Numbered from the stretch's first letter, positions 19,500 through 28,772 are shown. The stretch: DNA of 48,256 bases from Herbinix sp. (GCA_029239235.1 JAQZBD010000002.1:1-48256); one strand, 5' to 3'. Numbers and translations are program-made. The notes: generated by a model not told the origin, from the letters alone.

Positions 19500-19568
19500 A
19501 TAGACTGTTGCATTAAGACATAAAGTACATGGAAGTTATATTTTATGTAATTTTTGCAACAGTCTATT
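19500..19568. repeat. Long imperfect inverted repeat between mnmG and rsmG
   Basis: Left arm 19500-19524 and right arm 19542-19567 pair, with ATAGACTGTTGCA matching perfectly at the base and an ACATAAA/TTTATGT match at the top. The right arm contains a run of five Ts, but no T run follows the hairpin clearly. It may act as a partial terminator or a processing site that separates mnmG from rsmG. Confidence 0.6.
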
Positions 19569-19587
19569 TTAGAAAGTAGGAGTAAGC

Positions 19588-20316
19588 ATGAATTACGATC
19601 AATATCCTGATATTTATGAATTTTATGATGCATTGAATAAGTTAGAAATAAGCTTATCAGAAAAGCAAATACAGCAATTTATTGATTACTATGAGTTATT
19701 GGTGGAAAAGAATAAGGTAATGAATTTGACTGCTATTACTGAATTTAAGGAAGTTATTATAAAACATTTTATTGATAGCCTTTCCATCGTAAAGTGTGGG
19801 ACATTAACGAAGGAACGAGTACTGGATGTAGGAACCGGAGCAGGATTTCCAGGCATACCTTTAAAAATACTTTATCCGGAAATTGACTTAGTTTTATTAG
19901 ATTCTTTAAATAAGAGATTAATATTTCTAAATGAAGTAATTGAGAAACTTGGATTATTAAAAGTCAGAACACTTCACGGTAGAGCAGAGGATTATGCTAA
20001 AATATCCGAGCATAGAGAAAAATATGATCTATGTGTATCAAGAGCCGTGGCTAAACTGTCATCTTTAGCAGAATATTGTCTTCCATATGTGAAAAAAGAC
20101 GGATTTTTTATTTCTTATAAATCTGGTAAAGTAGAAGAAGAACTGTCTTTTTCTACAAATGCATTAAAAATACTTGGAGGTAAGTTAGACCAGGTGAAAG
20201 AGTTCTCATTACCAGGTACTGATATTGATCGAACCTTAGTTGTAATTAAGAAGATAAGTATAACGCCAAGGAATTACCCGAGAAGTGCTGGTAAGCCTTC
20301 AAAGGAACCATTATAG
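19588..20316 (+). CDS. rsmG: 16S rRNA (guanine527-N7)-methyltransferase RsmG (GidB)
   Basis: A 242-residue SAM-dependent methyltransferase acting on G527 of 16S rRNA. An N-terminal helical part (IQQFIDYYELLVEKNKVMNLTAI) is followed by the SAM motif VLDVGTGAGFPGIPL at about 73-87. Then come DSLNKRLIFLNEV and the CVSRAVAKLSSLAEYCLPY block. The end YPRSAGKPSKEPL is typical. The start has AGTAGGAG upstream. It closes the rnpA-to-rsmG block seen at many Firmicute origins. Confidence 0.96.
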   Translation: MNYDQYPDIYEFYDALNKLEISLSEKQIQQFIDYYELLVEKNKVMNLTAITEFKEVIIKHFIDSLSIVKCGTLTKERVLDVGTGAGFPGIPLKILYPEIDLVLLDSLNKRLIFLNEVIEKLGLLKVRTLHGRAEDYAKISEHREKYDLCVSRAVAKLSSLAEYCLPYVKKDGFFISYKSGKVEEELSFSTNALKILGGKLDQVKEFSLPGTDIDRTLVVIKKISITPRNYPRSAGKPSKEPL

Positions 20317-20463
20317 GGATATACTAATAGTAAAGGGTAAAAGTTCTGCTACTTTATTCGAATTAAGTAGTGCACGGAATGAAGAGTTAACTAATAATTA
20401 TAGCTTTAATTCAGATATAGGTTTATAAGTGGAAATTATTCAACATATCATATGAGGTGCGAC

Positions 20464-20961
20464 ATGCTAATACAGGGAAAATTATTAGGCTATGGTGATG
20501 ATTTATCAGAGGTGAAAGGCATACGGAGAAAAGTATTTGTAGAGGAATATGGAGTATACGAAGATGTGGAGTTCGACGATCTGGATGACACGGCAATGCA
20601 TGCAATAATTTATGAAGAGGCCCAAGACTGGAGGAGCGAATCCTTAGTGGTAAAAAAGGTTCCGGTAGCAACTGGCCGGATTATATATGATGGAACTGTA
20701 TGTATTATAGATAATGTAGCCGTACTTAAGGAATATCGAGGAATGAAATACGGTGATTTTACTGTAAAAATGCTTTTAAGTAAGGCATTCACTTCTGGAA
20801 TTAATGAAGTAATGACTAAAACTTTTTTTGATTCTCAAGATTTTTTTCGTACGATTGGTTTTGATAAATTCAACGAAGGATATTTTGAGAAGGGTATTAG
20901 ATATGTAGATATGATTATAAAACAGAGTGATCTAATTAAGTTATGCTCTAAGTGTAATTAA
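20464..20961 (+). CDS. GNAT family N-acetyltransferase
   Basis: A 165-residue protein with the GNAT fold. IRRKVFVEEYGV near residue 20 resembles the N-terminal part of ElaA/YjcF-type enzymes. IDNVAVLKEYRGMKYGDFTVKMLLSKA (about 78-104) is the acetyl-CoA-binding motif A, with a slightly degenerate R-x-x-G-x-G/A loop (RGMKYG). FRTIGFDKFNE is the usual FY-x-x-x-GF-like C-terminal motif. The start at 20464 is preferred: GAGG six bases upstream lies inside an earlier ATG frame. The substrate is unknown. Confidence 0.85.
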   Translation: MLIQGKLLGYGDDLSEVKGIRRKVFVEEYGVYEDVEFDDLDDTAMHAIIYEEAQDWRSESLVVKKVPVATGRIIYDGTVCIIDNVAVLKEYRGMKYGDFTVKMLLSKAFTSGINEVMTKTFFDSQDFFRTIGFDKFNEGYFEKGIRYVDMIIKQSDLIKLCSKCN

Positions 20962-21055
20962 GATATTACTAAAAAAGGAACGAGTATGACAGATCTCATT
21001 ATATTACTTTGGTGCTGAAAATGTAATGAAAAATCAGCGTAGAAAGGAAGCTTAT

Positions 21056-22165
21056 ATGATGTATGAAGACAACAAATACACTGAGGATCAAAAAAATAAA
21101 TTAATCGAAGAAAGAAAGGCTTCCGCAATTTTGTTACGAGATATTGCTGTGGATTTTGAAGAGCAGCTTTATTCAATTAAAATCAATTTAAAGTCAAAGA
21201 TAAATTTATTAGAAGCAAAAGAGCTCGAATTAAGTGAAAGAGAAAGAACGAAAATACATAATCAAGATGTATTTACTCCATTATATAATAAATCCCTTGA
21301 TACAAGTAATTTGCAACAGGAAATTGATCATTTAAAGAATGAGATAGATCTCATAATTGATGGTAAAGAAAAATTAAATCAGAAAATACAAGGTTTAAGA
21401 TCAGCTGCTCATAGTATTGATATCCTAGTTATTGAGGCTGAGAATATAATTGTAAAACCAGATCAACGTCAAAAAATAATTGATAAAGGATTAAGTTTAT
21501 TGGAAGCTCAAGAGCTGGAGCGCCAAAGAATTGCCAGAGATTTGCATGATACAACAGTTCAAAATTTAACTAGTTTAGTTCATAAATCGGAATTATGCGC
21601 CAAGTTAATTGATATAGATTCTATACGTGCAAAGTTAGAATTAAACACTATGTCAAATACGATTAAATCTGTAATTAATGATATGCGTGGTATAATCTAT
21701 AATTTAAAGCCGATGACTCTTGATGATCTAGGATTAACAATTACAGTTCAGCGCTATGCTAATAAGATAATGGATTTAAACAACCTTCAAGTAAAAGTTC
21801 AAGCAAATGAAGAGAAAAAAGAAATTTTACCAGTGATTCGCCTTACGCTATTTCGCATTATTCAGGAAGCATGTAATAATATTCTCAAACACGCTAATGC
21901 GTCTTTGATCAATATAGATATTACTTATGATGAAAACAGGATACACCTTAAAATTCGAGATAATGGTTCAGGATTCATCATGGATGAAGTCCATCCTAAA
22001 TTACCGGAGCAATCCTCTAGTTTTGGACTAACGTTCATGAGAGAAAGAACGTCATTATTATCGGGAACATTCGAAATACAATCAGATAAAGGAAAGGGAA
22101 CGATGATTACAGTTTCCGTACCTTTTGCAAAATGCGAGGAGGAAGAAGATGAACAAGCCGATTAA
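21056..22165 (+). CDS. DegS-like cytoplasmic sensor histidine kinase
   Basis: A 369-residue kinase without membrane segments or signal peptide. The first 145 residues are charged, helical and probably coiled coil, as in the DegS sensor domain. The HisKA_3 dimerisation motif is ERQRIARDLHDTTVQNLTSL, with phospho-acceptor H164. The ATPase domain has FRIIQEACNNILKHANAS, the D-box LKIRDNGSGF and SSFGLTFMRERTSLLSG. The start at 21056 is chosen because AAGGAAG lies 5 nt upstream. The response regulator gene overlaps its end by 17 nt, so the pair is translationally coupled. The signal and target genes are unknown. Confidence 0.9.
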   Translation: MMYEDNKYTEDQKNKLIEERKASAILLRDIAVDFEEQLYSIKINLKSKINLLEAKELELSERERTKIHNQDVFTPLYNKSLDTSNLQQEIDHLKNEIDLIIDGKEKLNQKIQGLRSAAHSIDILVIEAENIIVKPDQRQKIIDKGLSLLEAQELERQRIARDLHDTTVQNLTSLVHKSELCAKLIDIDSIRAKLELNTMSNTIKSVINDMRGIIYNLKPMTLDDLGLTITVQRYANKIMDLNNLQVKVQANEEKKEILPVIRLTLFRIIQEACNNILKHANASLINIDITYDENRIHLKIRDNGSGFIMDEVHPKLPEQSSSFGLTFMRERTSLLSGTFEIQSDKGKGTMITVSVPFAKCEEEEDEQAD

Positions 22166-22799
22166 TGTTATGATTGCAGATGATCATTCAATGGTTAGGG
22201 AGGGAATTAAGCAATTACTAGAGTTAGATGGTGATATTATTGTTAATGCTGAGGCGAGTAATGGTAGACAGTGTATTGAAACTCTTGACGAGAAACAAAC
22301 AGATGTTCTCTTGCTTGATATTAATATGCCGAATATGAATGGTCTACAAGTATTGCAATACATTAGGGAAACAAAGAAAAAAGTTAAAGTATTAATACTT
22401 ACAATTCATAATGAAGTGGAATATTTAATTCGAGCTGTTGAAATTGGTGTTGACGGTTATGTATTAAAGGATTCGGATTCAACTTTATTAAAGAAGGCAA
22501 TTTTTAGTATTTATCGTGGGGAAACATTTATACAACCAGAATTAGCTCCGATGTTAAGAGCAAGATTAGATGAAAAGAAAAATATGCCATATTCAGATGA
22601 TTCACTTACGAAAAGAGAAATCGAAGTGTTGAAACTCTTGGCGGAGGGTTTGTTTAATAAAGAAATTGCATATATGTTAGCTATTAGTGAAAAGACTGTA
22701 AAAAATCATGTATCAAATATTTTTAAGAAAATAAACGTTTCAGATCGTACCCAAGCAGCGGTTTATGCGATAAAAAATAATATTGTTGATTTATTATAA
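22149..22799 (+). CDS. NarL/DegU-like LuxR-type response regulator
   Basis: A 216-residue two-domain regulator. The receiver domain (1-120) has the acidic pair D11/D12, phospho-acceptor D57 in LLLDINMPN, and K in YVLKDSDS. The C-terminal LuxR/GerE helix-turn-helix reads LTKREIEVLKLLAEGLFNKEIA and SEKTVKNHVSNIFKKINVSDRT. The start at 22149 (MNKPINVMIADDHS) has GAGGAGGAAG upstream. It should be phosphorylated by the overlapping kinase and act as a DNA-binding regulator; in DegS/DegU systems the targets include exoenzyme and motility genes, but none can be inferred here. Confidence 0.93.
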   Translation: MNKPINVMIADDHSMVREGIKQLLELDGDIIVNAEASNGRQCIETLDEKQTDVLLLDINMPNMNGLQVLQYIRETKKKVKVLILTIHNEVEYLIRAVEIGVDGYVLKDSDSTLLKKAIFSIYRGETFIQPELAPMLRARLDEKKNMPYSDDSLTKREIEVLKLLAEGLFNKEIAYMLAISEKTVKNHVSNIFKKINVSDRTQAAVYAIKNNIVDLL

Positions 22800-22853
22800 A
22801 ATTAGTAACTTACGTTATCTATTAAAGTAATGACTCAAATTCTTTCGGAAAGA

Positions 22854-22869
22854 TGTTTCACGTGAAACA
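22854..22869. other. parS: parS site 1
   Basis: Perfect 16-bp palindrome TGTTTCACGTGAAACA, the consensus ParB/Spo0J binding site, located just after the response regulator gene. Confidence 0.95.
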
Positions 22870-23188
22870 TCTTTTTGTCTATTTTGAAATACATTATTTA
22901 CTCTGTGTTAATAGATGGAATGGGATTCTCTTAATCCCACTCGATTACTATGTTTATAACTTTTTTATTATGTATATCTATAATCATATTTCGGGGCATA
23001 CAAAACAAGGCGTTTTTGATTTTATTATTATAGCCTTCAGTGGCGTAATCTTGTATTTATACTTGAAGACATTTATTATCCCTTCTGACCAGTTTCGGTA
23101 TGTCTTTGTTACATTCTTCAATTGCAGCAATAGTATAATCTTTTTAATGTATATTATTGATTGTAATTTTGTTAAAGTGTTAAAAAAA

Positions 23189-23204
23189 TGTTTCACGTGA
23201 AACA
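23189..23204. other. parS: parS site 2
   Basis: Perfect TGTTTCACGTGAAACA in the intergenic region upstream of parA. Confidence 0.95.
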
Positions 23205-23571
23205 TAATTAAAAGTACAATTATAGATATTACAAAGCTGAATAGTATGAAGTATTTTAAGTAAACCAATTAAAGATATAAAATCAAATTATTAAATAATA
23301 AACGGCATTAAATGTGAATAGACATCAATAATTTGACTTTACAATTCAGTAACTGGAAGATAAAATAAAAAGTTAAACATTTATGTGGAGCCGCGGCTTA
23401 TGTCTTCTAAACGAATGTTAATTCTAAATAAATATTCTAATATGACTGCTACAAACCTATAAATAGTATTAGTTATTTTTTAAATATCGAAATTCTTGAA
23501 ATGAAAATAAATTGTCTAAGTATTTTATCATGCCAAAATTGGGGTAAAAAAGCCAAATACACGTATTCTTA

Positions 23572-23587
23572 TGTTTCACGTGAAACA
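23572..23587. other. parS: parS site 3
   Basis: Perfect TGTTTCACGTGAAACA about 30 nt upstream of the candidate parA extended -10 box, where bound ParB could influence parA transcription. Confidence 0.95.
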
Positions 23588-23612
23588 TTTAAGCATAAAA
23601 TATAACTTTATA

Positions 23613-23621
23613 TGCTATAAT
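23613..23621 (+). promoter_or_regulatory. Candidate extended -10 promoter of parA
   Basis: TGCTATAAT, an extended -10 element, about 105 nt before the parA start; no clear -35 is seen. A second TATAAT at 23657-23662 is an alternative. Confidence 0.4.
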
Positions 23622-23725
23622 CATAAAATTCTATAGCTATAAAATATAAATAGTGTTATAATATTTTTTGTGTAAATTCATAAATGAAAATGTTACATAA
23701 TAAACAATGGAAGGATGGAGGCATC

Positions 23726-24502
23726 GTGGCCAGAATTATTGCAATTGCAAACCAAAAAGGTGGCGTTGGAAAGACAACGACAGCAATTAATTTATCTGCT
23801 TGTCTTGCTGAAAAAAGTAAAAAGGTTCTCACAATTGATATTGATCCCCAAGGAAATACGTCAAGTGGCCTTGGTGTTGAGAAGAACAAGCTCACTAATA
23901 CAATATATCAAATGATAATTGGTGAATGTTCTTTGGAAGATTGCAGAATACATACAGCAATTGAATATTTAGATATTTTACCTTCCAACGTTAATTTAGC
24001 TGGAGCAGAAATAGAGTTAATTGGAGTCGAGGGCCGCGAATATATTCTTAAGCAGCATGTCGAAAGAATTAGAGATGAATATGACTATATCATTATTGAT
24101 TGCCCACCGTCCCTTAATACGCTTACAGTAAATGCTATGACAACAGCTGATACCGTATTAGTACCGATTCAATGTGAGTTCTATGCATTAGAGGGTCTAA
24201 CACAGCTGCTACATACAATTAATCTTGTAAAGCAAAGATTAAATCCGATGCTTGAAATGGAAGGTGTTGTATTTACAATGTATGATGCAAGGACGAATCT
24301 TTCATTGCAAGTAGTAGAAAATGTAAAAAGTAACTTGAAGCAAAATATATATAAAACAATTATTCCTCGAAATGTTAGATTGGCGGAAGCTCCTAGTCAT
24401 GGTTTGCCCATAAATCTTTATGACTCAAAATCAGCAGGGGCAGAGGGCTATCGTCAGTTAGCAAATGAAGTCATAGAAAAGGATGATAAAGAGGATTATT
24501 AG
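23726..24502 (+). CDS. parA: Chromosome-partitioning ATPase ParA (Soj)
   Basis: A 258-residue ParA-type ATPase with the deviant Walker A KGGVGKTTT at residues 11-19, switch I DIDPQGNTSSGLG and Walker B YIIIDCPPSL. With ParB it segregates and organises the origin region, and in Firmicutes it also influences DnaA. The preferred start is GTG at 23726 (giving MARIIAIANQ, the family N-terminus), with GGAGG four bases upstream. The longer frame from 23684 would add an atypical 14 residues. parB follows 12 nt later. Confidence 0.96.
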   Translation: MARIIAIANQKGGVGKTTTAINLSACLAEKSKKVLTIDIDPQGNTSSGLGVEKNKLTNTIYQMIIGECSLEDCRIHTAIEYLDILPSNVNLAGAEIELIGVEGREYILKQHVERIRDEYDYIIIDCPPSLNTLTVNAMTTADTVLVPIQCEFYALEGLTQLLHTINLVKQRLNPMLEMEGVVFTMYDARTNLSLQVVENVKSNLKQNIYKTIIPRNVRLAEAPSHGLPINLYDSKSAGAEGYRQLANEVIEKDDKEDY

Positions 24503-24514
24503 TAGGAGGAATAT

Positions 24515-25399
24515 ATGTCCGTGAAAAAAGGTTTAGGTAGGGGTCTGGATATTATGATTCCTGAAAAGATTGTTGAAGTGGACAATAAGAAAAAAGAGGA
24601 TAATGTTTCACGTGAAACATTAGTACCCATAAATAATATCGAGCCAAACAGATCTCAGCCTAGAAAAAGATTTGATGAAGATGCGTTGCAGGAATTAGCT
24701 GATTCTATAAAGATATACGGTGTCATTCAGCCGCTAATTTTGCAGAAAAAAGAAAAATTATATGAAATAATCGCAGGTGAAAGAAGATGGAGAGCTGCCA
24801 GATTAGCCGGATTAAAGGAAGTTCCTGCAATAATAAAGGATTACACCCCGCAGGAAGTGATAGAAATTGCATTAATTGAGAATATACAGCGAGAGGATCT
24901 TAATGCCATTGAAGAGGCCCAGACTTATCAGAGATTAATACAAGATTTTAATCTAAAGCAAGATGAAGTAGCTGAGAGAGTTTCAAAAAGTAGAGTTGCG
25001 GTTACTAATTCAATGAGACTTCTAAAATTAGATCATCGTGTTCAGCAGATGATTATTGACGAAATGCTTACAAGTGGACATGCGCGTGCACTTCTTGCTA
25101 TCGAAGATGGTGAGAAGCAGTATAATATTGCTTGTAAAATTTTTGATGAGAAACTGAGTGTTAGGGAAACAGAGAAGTTAGTTAAAAACATTTTAGCGGA
25201 TAAACCCCAAAAAGAAACTGAACCGAAAAAAGAAGACGATTTTATTTATCGTAATATAGAGGATAAGATTAGGAGTATTATTGGAACGAAGGTCTCTATA
25301 CATAAAAAGCAGAAGAATAAAGGTTCTATTGAAATTGAGTACTATTCAAATGAGGAATTAGAAAGACTAATAGATATATTTGACTCTATACCCCAATAG
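24515..25399 (+). CDS. parB: Chromosome-partitioning protein ParB (Spo0J)
   Basis: A 294-residue CTP-dependent sliding clamp that binds parS. It starts with KKGLGRGLDIMIP. The ParB N-terminal domain has ITGERRWRAA-type sequence (IAGERRWRAARLAGL) and the ENIQREDLNAIEEA motif. A central helix-turn-helix (QDEVAERVSKSRVAVTNSMR) and a C-terminal dimerisation domain follow. AGGAGGA precedes the ATG. Unusually, a perfect parS site lies within its own coding sequence (24604-24619, encoding NVSRET), in the linker before the ParB domain. Confidence 0.97.
   Translation: MSVKKGLGRGLDIMIPEKIVEVDNKKKEDNVSRETLVPINNIEPNRSQPRKRFDEDALQELADSIKIYGVIQPLILQKKEKLYEIIAGERRWRAARLAGLKEVPAIIKDYTPQEVIEIALIENIQREDLNAIEEAQTYQRLIQDFNLKQDEVAERVSKSRVAVTNSMRLLKLDHRVQQMIIDEMLTSGHARALLAIEDGEKQYNIACKIFDEKLSVRETEKLVKNILADKPQKETEPKKEDDFIYRNIEDKIRSIIGTKVSIHKKQKNKGSIEIEYYSNEELERLIDIFDSIPQ
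24604..24619. other. parS: parS site 4, inside parB
   Basis: Perfect TGTTTCACGTGAAACA in the early part of parB. A parS site inside the parB gene is also known in Bacillus and relatives. Confidence 0.95.
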
Positions 25400-25473
25400 T
25401 GAGTAAAGAACGTAAAACCACTGATATACAAGATAAAGAATACAGATATACGGCAAGATGGAGGTTTTAAACA

Positions 25474-25986
25474 ATGAATTTTACTGAATTAATTAACAGT
25501 AATGCAGCCTATTGTATTTTAGGAATGGGAGCATTTATATTTATTATTCTAATATATAATATCGTACTCAGTGTGAAGTTAAGAAAATTAAATAAGAAAT
25601 ATAAAAAGTTTATGTCAGGCGCTACTGGAGAAAATCTGGAAAGTCAGGTTTTATTACGTTTTGCAGACATTGATGGTTTAAAAGCTGAAAGCAAAAGCAT
25701 GAACGATGAATTAGAGAAAGTGAAAGAGAATTTGCAAATAGCATACCAAAAAATCGGTGTTGTTAAGTATGATGCCTTTAAAGAAATGGGAGGTAAGCTA
25801 AGCTTTGTTTTAGCCCTGCTGGATAAAAATAACAATGGAATTTTATTAAACTCAGTACATAGTAGCAGAGAAGGTTGTTATACATATTTAAAAGAGATAA
25901 TAAAGGGTCAATCATTCTTGGAATTATCAGAGGATGAAAAGAAAGCATTAGAAATGGCGTGTAATACAAATAATTTTATGGCATAA
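25474..25986 (+). CDS. DUF4446 family membrane-anchored protein
   Basis: A 170-residue protein with one N-terminal membrane helix (about 11-33, AAYCILGMGAFIFIILIYNIVL), a basic stop-transfer stretch (KLRKLNKKYKKF), a coiled-coil region (about 60-92) and a small C-terminal domain. The core VGVVKYDAFKEMGGKLSFVLALLD (here IGVVKYDAF...) and NGILLNSVHSREGCYTYLK are recognisable features of DUF4446, a family usually encoded next to parB in clostridia. The function is unknown. The start has ATGGAGG seven or so bases upstream. Its position just after parAB suggests a role tied to chromosome segregation or the cell envelope. Confidence 0.85.
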   Translation: MNFTELINSNAAYCILGMGAFIFIILIYNIVLSVKLRKLNKKYKKFMSGATGENLESQVLLRFADIDGLKAESKSMNDELEKVKENLQIAYQKIGVVKYDAFKEMGGKLSFVLALLDKNNNGILLNSVHSSREGCYTYLKEIIKGQSFLELSEDEKKALEMACNTNNFMA

Positions 25987-25987
25987 G

Positions 25988-26038
25988 GAAAGAAGCTTTT
26001 GCAGAATAGCGATTAAGCTAGGTGCAAAAGCTTCTTTC
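25988..26038. terminator. Bidirectional terminator between the parAB cluster and adhE
   Basis: Arms 25988-26003 and 26023-26038 (AAAGAAGCTTTTGCA type) pair perfectly over 16 bp around a 19-nt loop, with a T run after the stem on the plus strand. The flanking genes converge here. Confidence 0.8.
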
Positions 26039-26108
26039 TTTTGACAAGATATTTAGTAGGCATAAACGTCTTGTCTCTATACATTAACTATTAAAATGGG
26101 AAAGGCAA

Positions 26109-28730
26109 TTATTTCTCGGTCTTAGGCAAATTTCCTTTACCATAGTAAGCTAGTAAATAGAGTTCCTCTAGTTCGGATACTAATGGTAATCTAGGGTTAG
26201 CCGTAGTACACTGGTCACCAAAGGCCAAATCTGCGAGTGTTGATACCTTATATAAGAAATTCTTCTCGTCAATTCCATATTCCTTTAAGGTTGAAGGAAT
26301 TCCAAGCTGAGCATTTAATGTTTCTACTTCTTGTGCAAGCATTTCAACTGCATCAGCTTTATTTTTAGGATTCTTTCCAAGCTTCTTCATTAATTCGAAG
26401 ATCTTATCTGATACGATATAGCTCTCATATTTCGGGAAAGAAGTAAATTTAGTAGGGCACTCAACACCATTATAACGGATGACATGTGGTAACAGTATGG
26501 CATTTGCACAGCCGTGAGGGATATGATATTCGCCACCAAGCTTATGAGCTAGAGAATGGTTGATTCCAAGGAATGCATTTGTAAATGCCATACCTGCTAT
26601 GGTAGAAGCATTATGCATTTTCTCACGTGCAACGGGGCTTTCAGAACCTTTATCATAGGATTCTTTCAAGTATTTAAACACCAAATCAATAGCATGAATT
26701 GATAAAGCGTCAGTGTAGTCAGAAGCAAGTACAGAGATATATGCTTCAACGGCATGTGTTAAAACGTCCATACCGGTCCAAGCTGTAGACTTCTTAGGTA
26801 CGCTCATTACAAAGTCAGGGTCAATGATTGCTACATCTGGAGTTAACTCATAATCTGCCAAAGGATACTTCTTATTCTCATCTTTATCGGAGATAACCGC
26901 AAAGGAGGTAACTTCTGAACCAGTTCCTGAGGTAGTAGGAATTGCTACGAATTGAGCTTTTTTACCCAAAGTAGGGAATTTATAGGTTCTCTTACGAATA
27001 TCTAGGAACTTCAATGACATATTCTTGAAATCTGCAGTAGGATCTTCAAAGAATAACCACATACCCTTTGCAGCATCGATAGCAGAACCACCACCAAGTG
27101 CAATGATAACATCGGGATTAAATTTATTCATGGCATCTACGCCTTTTAAAATTGTCTCAAGGCTTGGATCTGGTTCAACCTGATCAAAGATTTCACAGTG
27201 AACATAGTCAACACGTTTTCTCAATTGATACAATACCTTATTAACATAACCTAATTGAGTCATGGACGGATCAGTAACAATAAATGCTTTCGAAATGTTC
27301 GGCATTTTTGCTAAATATGCAGTAGAACCAGATTCGAAATAAATCTTTCCAGGAATTTTAAACCATTGCATATTTACCCTCCTCTTAGCCACACGTTTAT
27401 AATTAACTAAATCTACAGCGGATACGTTGTGGGTTGTAGAGTTACCACCGTAAGAGCCGCATCCTAAAGTAAGAGAAGGCATATTGGTATTATATAAGTC
27501 ACCGATTGCACCATGTGTGGAAGGTGAGTTAACTAGAATACGTCCAGTTTTCATTCTTGCTGAAAAAGCCTTAATAACAGTATCATCATTAGAGTGAAGT
27601 ACGGAAGAGTGTCCTAAACCACCCAGATCCACCATCTTCTCACAAAGCTTTAAGCCCTTCTCAAGGTTAGCAGCTTTAATTACTGCAAGAACAGGAGATA
27701 ATTTTTCTTTGGACAATGGATATTCCGGTCCAACACCTTCGAGCTCAGTACAAAGTATTTTAGTATTGGCAGGAATCTTTATACCCGCTAATGCAGCGAT
27801 ATCTACAGGGGATTTACCAACAATAGCAGGATTTACTGCACCGGTATTAGTATTGATAACCACAGGCTCAAGTAATTTAATCTCTTCCTTCGTCGCGAAG
27901 TAGCAACCTGATTTTTTCATTAAATCGACTACTTCATTATATACAGGTGCTTCAATAATAGCTGCCTGCTCAGAAGCACAAATCATACCGTTATCAAAGG
28001 ATTTTGACATAACCAGGTCAGTTACGGCACGCTTTAAATTAGCAGTTTTTTCGATAAAGCATGGAACGTTACCAGGACCTACACCAAGTGCTGGCTTTCC
28101 ACAGGAATACGCCTGTCTAACCATACCTGAACCACCTGTTGCAAGGATCATAGATACATCAGGATGATTCATTAATTCTCTTGTAGCATCGATAGAAGGA
28201 TATTCAATCCATTGGATACAGTTCTTTGGTGCACCTGCTTTAACAGCGGCTTCTAATAAGGTTTTAGCTGCTTCTCTGGAGCAATTCTGAGCACTTGGAT
28301 GAAAACCAAAGATGATAGGATTTCTTGTTTTAATACAAGTAATACTCTTAAACATTGTAGTAGAAGTAGGATTTGTTACTGGGGTAACACCTGCTACAAT
28401 ACCAACAGGCTCAGCAACGGTCATATAATCCTCTTCTTCATTATCCTCGATAATTCCTACCGTTTTTTGAGCTTTAATTGAGTGCCAAATATATTCAGTA
28501 GCAAAAATATTCTTTGTAATCTTATCTTCATAAATACCACGGCCAGTTTCTTCAACTGCCATCTTAGCTAGTAGTTGCTGTTTTGAAAGACCGGCTAAAG
28601 CCATCTCGTGAACAATATTATCAATGGTTTCTTGATCTAATAATAAAAACTCGTCTAATGCTACAGTTGCATTCTTAACCAGTTGATCTACATGCTCTTT
28701 GGGTGTTGGTTGTTGTAATTCTTTTGACAT
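26109..28730 (-). CDS. adhE: Bifunctional acetaldehyde-CoA/alcohol dehydrogenase AdhE
   Basis: An 873-residue fusion that converts acetyl-CoA to ethanol in two NADH-dependent steps and regenerates NAD+ during fermentation. The N-terminal aldehyde dehydrogenase part (about 1-440) holds the catalytic C251 in SFDNGMICASEQ. The C-terminal iron-dependent alcohol dehydrogenase (about 455-870) has GGGSAIDAAKGMW, PTTSGTGSEVTSF and the metal-binding histidines in HAVEAY and NHSLAHKLGGEYHIPHG. Family members form long spirosome filaments. Three Rex-like operators surround its promoter, pointing to redox control by NADH/NAD+. It is transcribed head-on to replication. Confidence 0.97.
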   Translation of the reverse strand: MSKELQQPTPKEHVDQLVKNATVALDEFLLLDQETIDNIVHEMALAGLSKQQLLAKMAVEETGRGIYEDKITKNIFATEYIWHSIKAQKTVGIIEDNEEEDYMTVAEPVGIVAGVTPVTNPTSTTMFKSITCIKTRNPIIFGFHPSAQNCSREAAKTLLEAAVKAGAPKNCIQWIEYPSIDATRELMNHPDVSMILATGGSGMVRQAYSCGKPALGVGPGNVPCFIEKTANLKRAVTDLVMSKSFDNGMICASEQAAIIEAPVYNEVVDLMKKSGCYFATKEEIKLLEPVVINTNTGAVNPAIVGKSPVDIAALAGIKIPANTKILCTELEGVGPEYPLSKEKLSPVLAVIKAANLEKGLKLCEKMVDLGGLGHSSVLHSNDDTVIKAFSARMKTGRILVNSPSTHGAIGDLYNTNMPSLTLGCGSYGGNSTTHNVSAVDLVNYKRVAKRRVNMQWFKIPGKIYFESGSTAYLAKMPNISKAFIVTDPSMTQLGYVNKVLYQLRKRVDYVHCEIFDQVEPDPSLETILKGVDAMNKFNPDVIIALGGGSAIDAAKGMWLFFEDPTADFKNMSLKFLDIRKRTYKFPTLGKKAQFVAIPTTSGTGSEVTSFAVISDKDENKKYPLADYELTPDVAIIDPDFVMSVPKKSTAWTGMDVLTHAVEAYISVLASDYTDALSIHAIDLVFKYLKESYDKGSESPVAREKMHNASTIAGMAFTNAFLGINHSLAHKLGGEYHIPHGCANAILLPHVIRYNGVECPTKFTSFPKYESYIVSDKIFELMKKLGKNPKNKADAVEMLAQEVETLNAQLGIPSTLKEYGIDEKNFLYKVSTLADLAFGDQCTTANPRLPLVSELEELYLLAYYGKGNLPKTEK

Positions 28731-28747
28731 ATAGGTTCCTCCTCTTA

Positions 28748-28765
28748 TTGTTAAAAAATTAACAC
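28748..28765. promoter_or_regulatory. Rex operator 1 in the adhE leader
   Basis: TTGTTAAAAAATTAACAC matches the Rex consensus TTGTTAA-N4-TTAACAA in all but the last base. It lies 18 nt upstream of the adhE start, between promoter and ribosome site. Confidence 0.75.
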
Positions 28766-28772
28766 AATCGTT

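Larger units (their letters stand above)
22800..23725. other. Long intergenic region carrying three parS sites upstream of parA
   Basis: More than 900 nt of AT-rich DNA with no convincing gene. It contains perfect parS sites at 22854-22869, 23189-23204 and 23572-23587. Weak open frames on both strands begin or end in the parS palindromes themselves and have poor ribosome sites. The region is probably the centromere-like ParB loading zone plus the parA promoter. Confidence 0.6.

Noticed and set aside
22853-23200. Open frame of 115 codons starting MFHVKH on the plus strand, and a 94-codon frame on the opposite strand (22984-23268)
   Set aside because: The plus frame starts inside one parS palindrome and ends at another; MFHVKH is simply the translation of parS. 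Both are hydrophobic AT-rich frames without a good ribosome site.
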